In this document: piece by piece, positions 61,111-64,000 of the stretch
How the letters are laid out: every line of letters starts with the position of its first letter
Numbering within the stretch: the stretch's first letter is position 1
Source: Adiantum capillus-veneris
Lineage: Eukaryota; Streptophyta; Polypodiopsida; Polypodiales; Pteridaceae
Reading direction: 5' to 3'
Assembly (NCBI GenBank): GCA_014529385.2
Contig: CM043943.1
Location: 104,382,355 to 104,446,354, forward strand
DNA length: 64,000 nt
Program-made: the position numbers and the translations under genes
The notes under the pieces: generated by a model
The model's input: only the letters and a program-made list of their open reading frames with translations
What the model was told of the DNA's origin: nothing
Database searches by the model: none

Positions 61111-63079
61111 CACAAGAAATGTGCTCCAATTTAGTGTTGTAGATCCCAGTGCTTGCACTTCATTCAATATACGTGTTAGATAGTGCTGAGGCTTGAGGCC
61201 TCCCGTGCATGCTAAGACTCATCCATGACTATGTCTAGCTGTGTTTTGAGACCTACCACCGTGAATTCATCACCTTTTCGTACGTGCTTCACACCCACCC
61301 CTCACAAGTGTAACTGACTATAGCTCATCTCTAGCATAGGCCATGTCGCACCTCCATTCTCTCACCCCACTAATACCCTAGCCTCCTTCAATTTGTTGGA
61401 AGCTCTTTCATCTATGTCGCTTTAGCCTTCTTCTTTGTTTTTCTTCACCTTTCTCTCTCCTCCTTTCATTTTGCAAGCTCTCCAACCCTTCACACACTCT
61501 CTATGTGCATCAGCCTTACCTTTTTTGCTGCTCGAAACACTTTACTTCAAGATTCCCTTGCTTTGATCCGTGGTCTGTCTTTGCATTGGTGCTTTCCAAT
61601 GTAGGAGCACCTTCAAGATTTAAATGCTCATCATAATCTTGATCTATTGGTATACAACACTCTTATTTGTTGCAAGCAAGATGAAGCAGTCTCCTTTGCT
61701 ATTCCCTCATAGTAGGGCCAGAGACCATGTTCTCATTTCAAGTTTGTTTGTAGTTGTGAGAGTATAACCGAGTGCTTGCCATGCTTGCATCACACATGCT
61801 ATAAAGAGGCAACTATAAATTCAAGATTACGATGATCACGGCCATACACATCTCCCGTTGTCCCGTTCTCTTGCACTTTCCCTCTACACTCTCCCCTTGT
61901 CAATATAGAAATAACCCATCATTGTAGCTTTTCTTGTTGCCACAATGTCCGCCCCTAGTGAAAGATTCCCAACCCACAAATACCAAAATTGGGATGGGGT
62001 CCTTGACAGGTCTCTAGGCCTATAAAAAAGTCAGAGTCTCTAAGTAAGAAGGGTCTAGGGAATAAGCCTTTGCCATTGACAATGGCTTGGGTATATAGCC
62101 CTAGAAGAAGACCTAGTCCTCTCTCACAACGAAAACGGAACAACATCTTAAAAGTCCAAACTGTTTTAGCCCTATAACTTCCATAAATTGGGCTAAGGTA
62201 TTCTCAACCAACTCTTTTCCCCCCCTAACAGATGCGAGGGCACATCCGCTAGTGAACTCCTCTTCCAAGTGGAGAAGTTTTTTAAACGTTTTTAGCGCGC
62301 GAGGATGGATAGTTACCTGACTAATCAGGTCCACCCGTCCATGATTGACAACGTTAGTCTATCCCCACTTACCACCCCACAATCACACATGATTCTTTTA
62401 TCTCATAATTACTACCACATTTGTTTTAACATTTAAAATAATGGTTTTCTTTTTAGCTTTCCCGTACGATTTCTTGGAAGATGTCTTCTATTTTCAGCCA
62501 ATTTTACTTTTCCTAATTCCTTACTCCCTCTTTTACGTATGCAATGTTAATACTTAAAGAAAAACTTGAACTATTCATCCTAAATTATAATGAAGACCCA
62601 CTGGGACTGGTCAGGAATTTGCTACAATGTTGGGGCCTGAATGCTCTCATCAGTAGGTCTACTACTAGGCCCAGCCTCATCGTCATGCTCATCATCAGAT
62701 TGAGGGTTTGCTCGGATCCTTTTTGGTGTCATGACTTCTATCCTTATAAAAAAGGATGTCTATTTATTAGGTAAATCATCCAAAAACTTGACTTTACCTT
62801 CGTATTCAATCTAATTCCTCTTTTTATCCCAACTTAGGTAAAATTTGTAGTCCTAAATGGTAATTTCTTGACCTAGTAATTTCTTTTTTTGCTTTTATAG
62901 GTAAGATAAATTTTTTAAAACTTCCTTAAGGGTTCTGTAAGCTCCCTTAACTTTTTAATAAATTTTTGCATCTTTTTTCTAATTTTTCCTTCTTTAATAA
63001 TTTTAAAATTATCTTATTTTTGGTTTAATATTTATTAGACTCATTATCTCTTAAAGATTAAATTTCCTCAGCTTCTTAT
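61111..63079. other. Unassigned stretch
   Basis: No recognised coding or RNA feature. A 73-codon minus frame at 62113-62334 has ordinary amino-acid composition (PRALKTFKKLLHLEEEF) but no family match that I can support. From about 62.8 kb the DNA becomes strongly AT-rich. Confidence 0.35.
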
Positions 63080-64000
63080 CAATAGTTATACGTCCACTAA
63101 TTTTTCTAGAAACTTTTAACGATACTTTCTATTTATCGTAGTTAATTTTTAGCTTAAAATAAGGTTTTATGATCTATTATAGTTACTTAAACTAACTAGC
63201 TAATTATGATATAATTATCATGATTAGATGATGATGTTTTCTAACTTTGATAATTATCTTGTAATTGTCTAAGTTAGTTATCTTATTTTTTGTTTTAATT
63301 TATAGCTAAAATCAGTCTACTTTGGCTTAAGTAATTACCTAAACTATTTTTCTGGTCATAAGATAATTTTCACGGCTTAATAATGATGTTTTCTAAATTT
63401 GACAATTGTCTGTTAATTATCTAGCTTGATTAGCTAATTTATCTCTTTAATTTATAGCTAAAATTAGTCTATTTTGAATTATTGAATAGCTATATTAACA
63501 TTTTGGTCATAAGATACATATTATTGCTTACTAATAATGTTTTATAATTATGATAATTATCTAATTTGATTAGCTAATTTTTCCCTTTAATTTACAAATA
63601 AAATCAGTCTATTTTGATCTTATTAAATAGCTATATTAACTTTTTGGACATAAGCTAATTATCACAGCTTACTAATGGTGTTCACTAACTCTTATAATTA
63701 TCTAACTTGATTAGCTAATTTCTCTCCTTAATGTACAACTAAAATTAGTCAATTTTTGCCTAATTAAATACCTAGTCTAATTTTTTGCTAAGAGATAATT
63801 ATCCCGTCTTTTTAAAAATGTTCTCTAACTCTGATAGTTATTTTGTGATTTGTTACGTTGTTTTACTAAGTTTTTCATTAGTTTTATAGCTAAAAATAAC
63901 TAATATTTGTCTAAATAATTATACAAATTAATTAAAAAATTATGATAAATTATTTTAGCTTGTTAATTATATAATTAAGCTTTGATAATTATCTTAGAAC
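63080..64000. repeat. Diverged AT-rich satellite, period about 150 bp
   Basis: A block reading CTAA.T.TGATAATTATCT followed by TTAGCTAATTT, TTTAATTTATAGCTAAAAT.AGTC and GGTCATAAGATAATTATC recurs near 63237, 63389, 63539, 63679, 63820 and 63977. Spacings run from about 140 to 157 bp. Units are clearly related but diverged. The array runs off the window end. Confidence 0.75.

Overview
This window looks like nuclear DNA from a land plant with a large, repeat-rich genome. The evidence is one intron-rich class IV HD-Zip transcription factor gene, plant-type Ty1/copia and Ty3/gypsy retroelements primed by the initiator methionine tRNA, LINEs, TIR/MITE elements and many long GA/CT tracts. Most of the remaining DNA is decayed mobile-element sequence. 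Gene spacing, long GA tracts and element load would suit a fern, lycophyte or conifer, but the sequence alone does not settle the clade.

Layout. 1-9.7 kb: a possible LTR carrying both a primer-binding site and a polypurine tract (about 1.4-1.7 kb), a decayed + strand Ty3/gypsy pol (3.2-5.2 kb), a decayed - strand copia integrase (6.5-7.1 kb), and unassigned DNA with CT tracts. 9.77-15.22 kb: an LTR element with 153-bp LTRs but no recognisable intact protein. 15.2-20.1 kb: unassigned DNA with a copia gag remnant. 20.1-20.4 kb: a Tourist-like MITE. 21.25-29.50 kb: the HD-Zip IV gene in 11 exons, reconstructed as 776 aa with every junction GT-AG and in phase. It is the only clearly functional gene seen. 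A perfect 16-bp inverted repeat starts 2 nt after its stop codon.

31.1-36.7 kb: a gypsy C-terminal fragment, then a LINE whose reverse-transcriptase segment is repeated head-to-tail four times (units about 0.8 kb). 36.8-43 kb: local tandem duplications, a long inverted-repeat element, a possible LTR end and an unassigned 312-codon ORF. 43.2-43.6 kb: a frameshifted SWIB/MDM2-domain sequence. 44.0-44.6 kb: a second LINE RT fragment. 45.93-51.25 kb: a young, structurally complete copia element (194-bp LTRs, 5-bp target duplication) with broken coding. 53.0-57.7 kb: two more copia derivatives that abut each other, the second fused to a LINE zinc-finger fragment.

58.8-61.1 kb is the most unusual stretch. 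Inverted-repeat elements and short tandem repeats that all fit a GTRAAYNNGGR theme lie beside sequences resembling tRNA-type pol III promoters. 63.1-64.0 kb is a diverged AT-rich satellite with a period near 150 bp that continues past the window.

Apart from the HD-Zip IV gene there is no set of cooperating genes. The elements are nested and fused products of repeated insertion, local duplication and decay.
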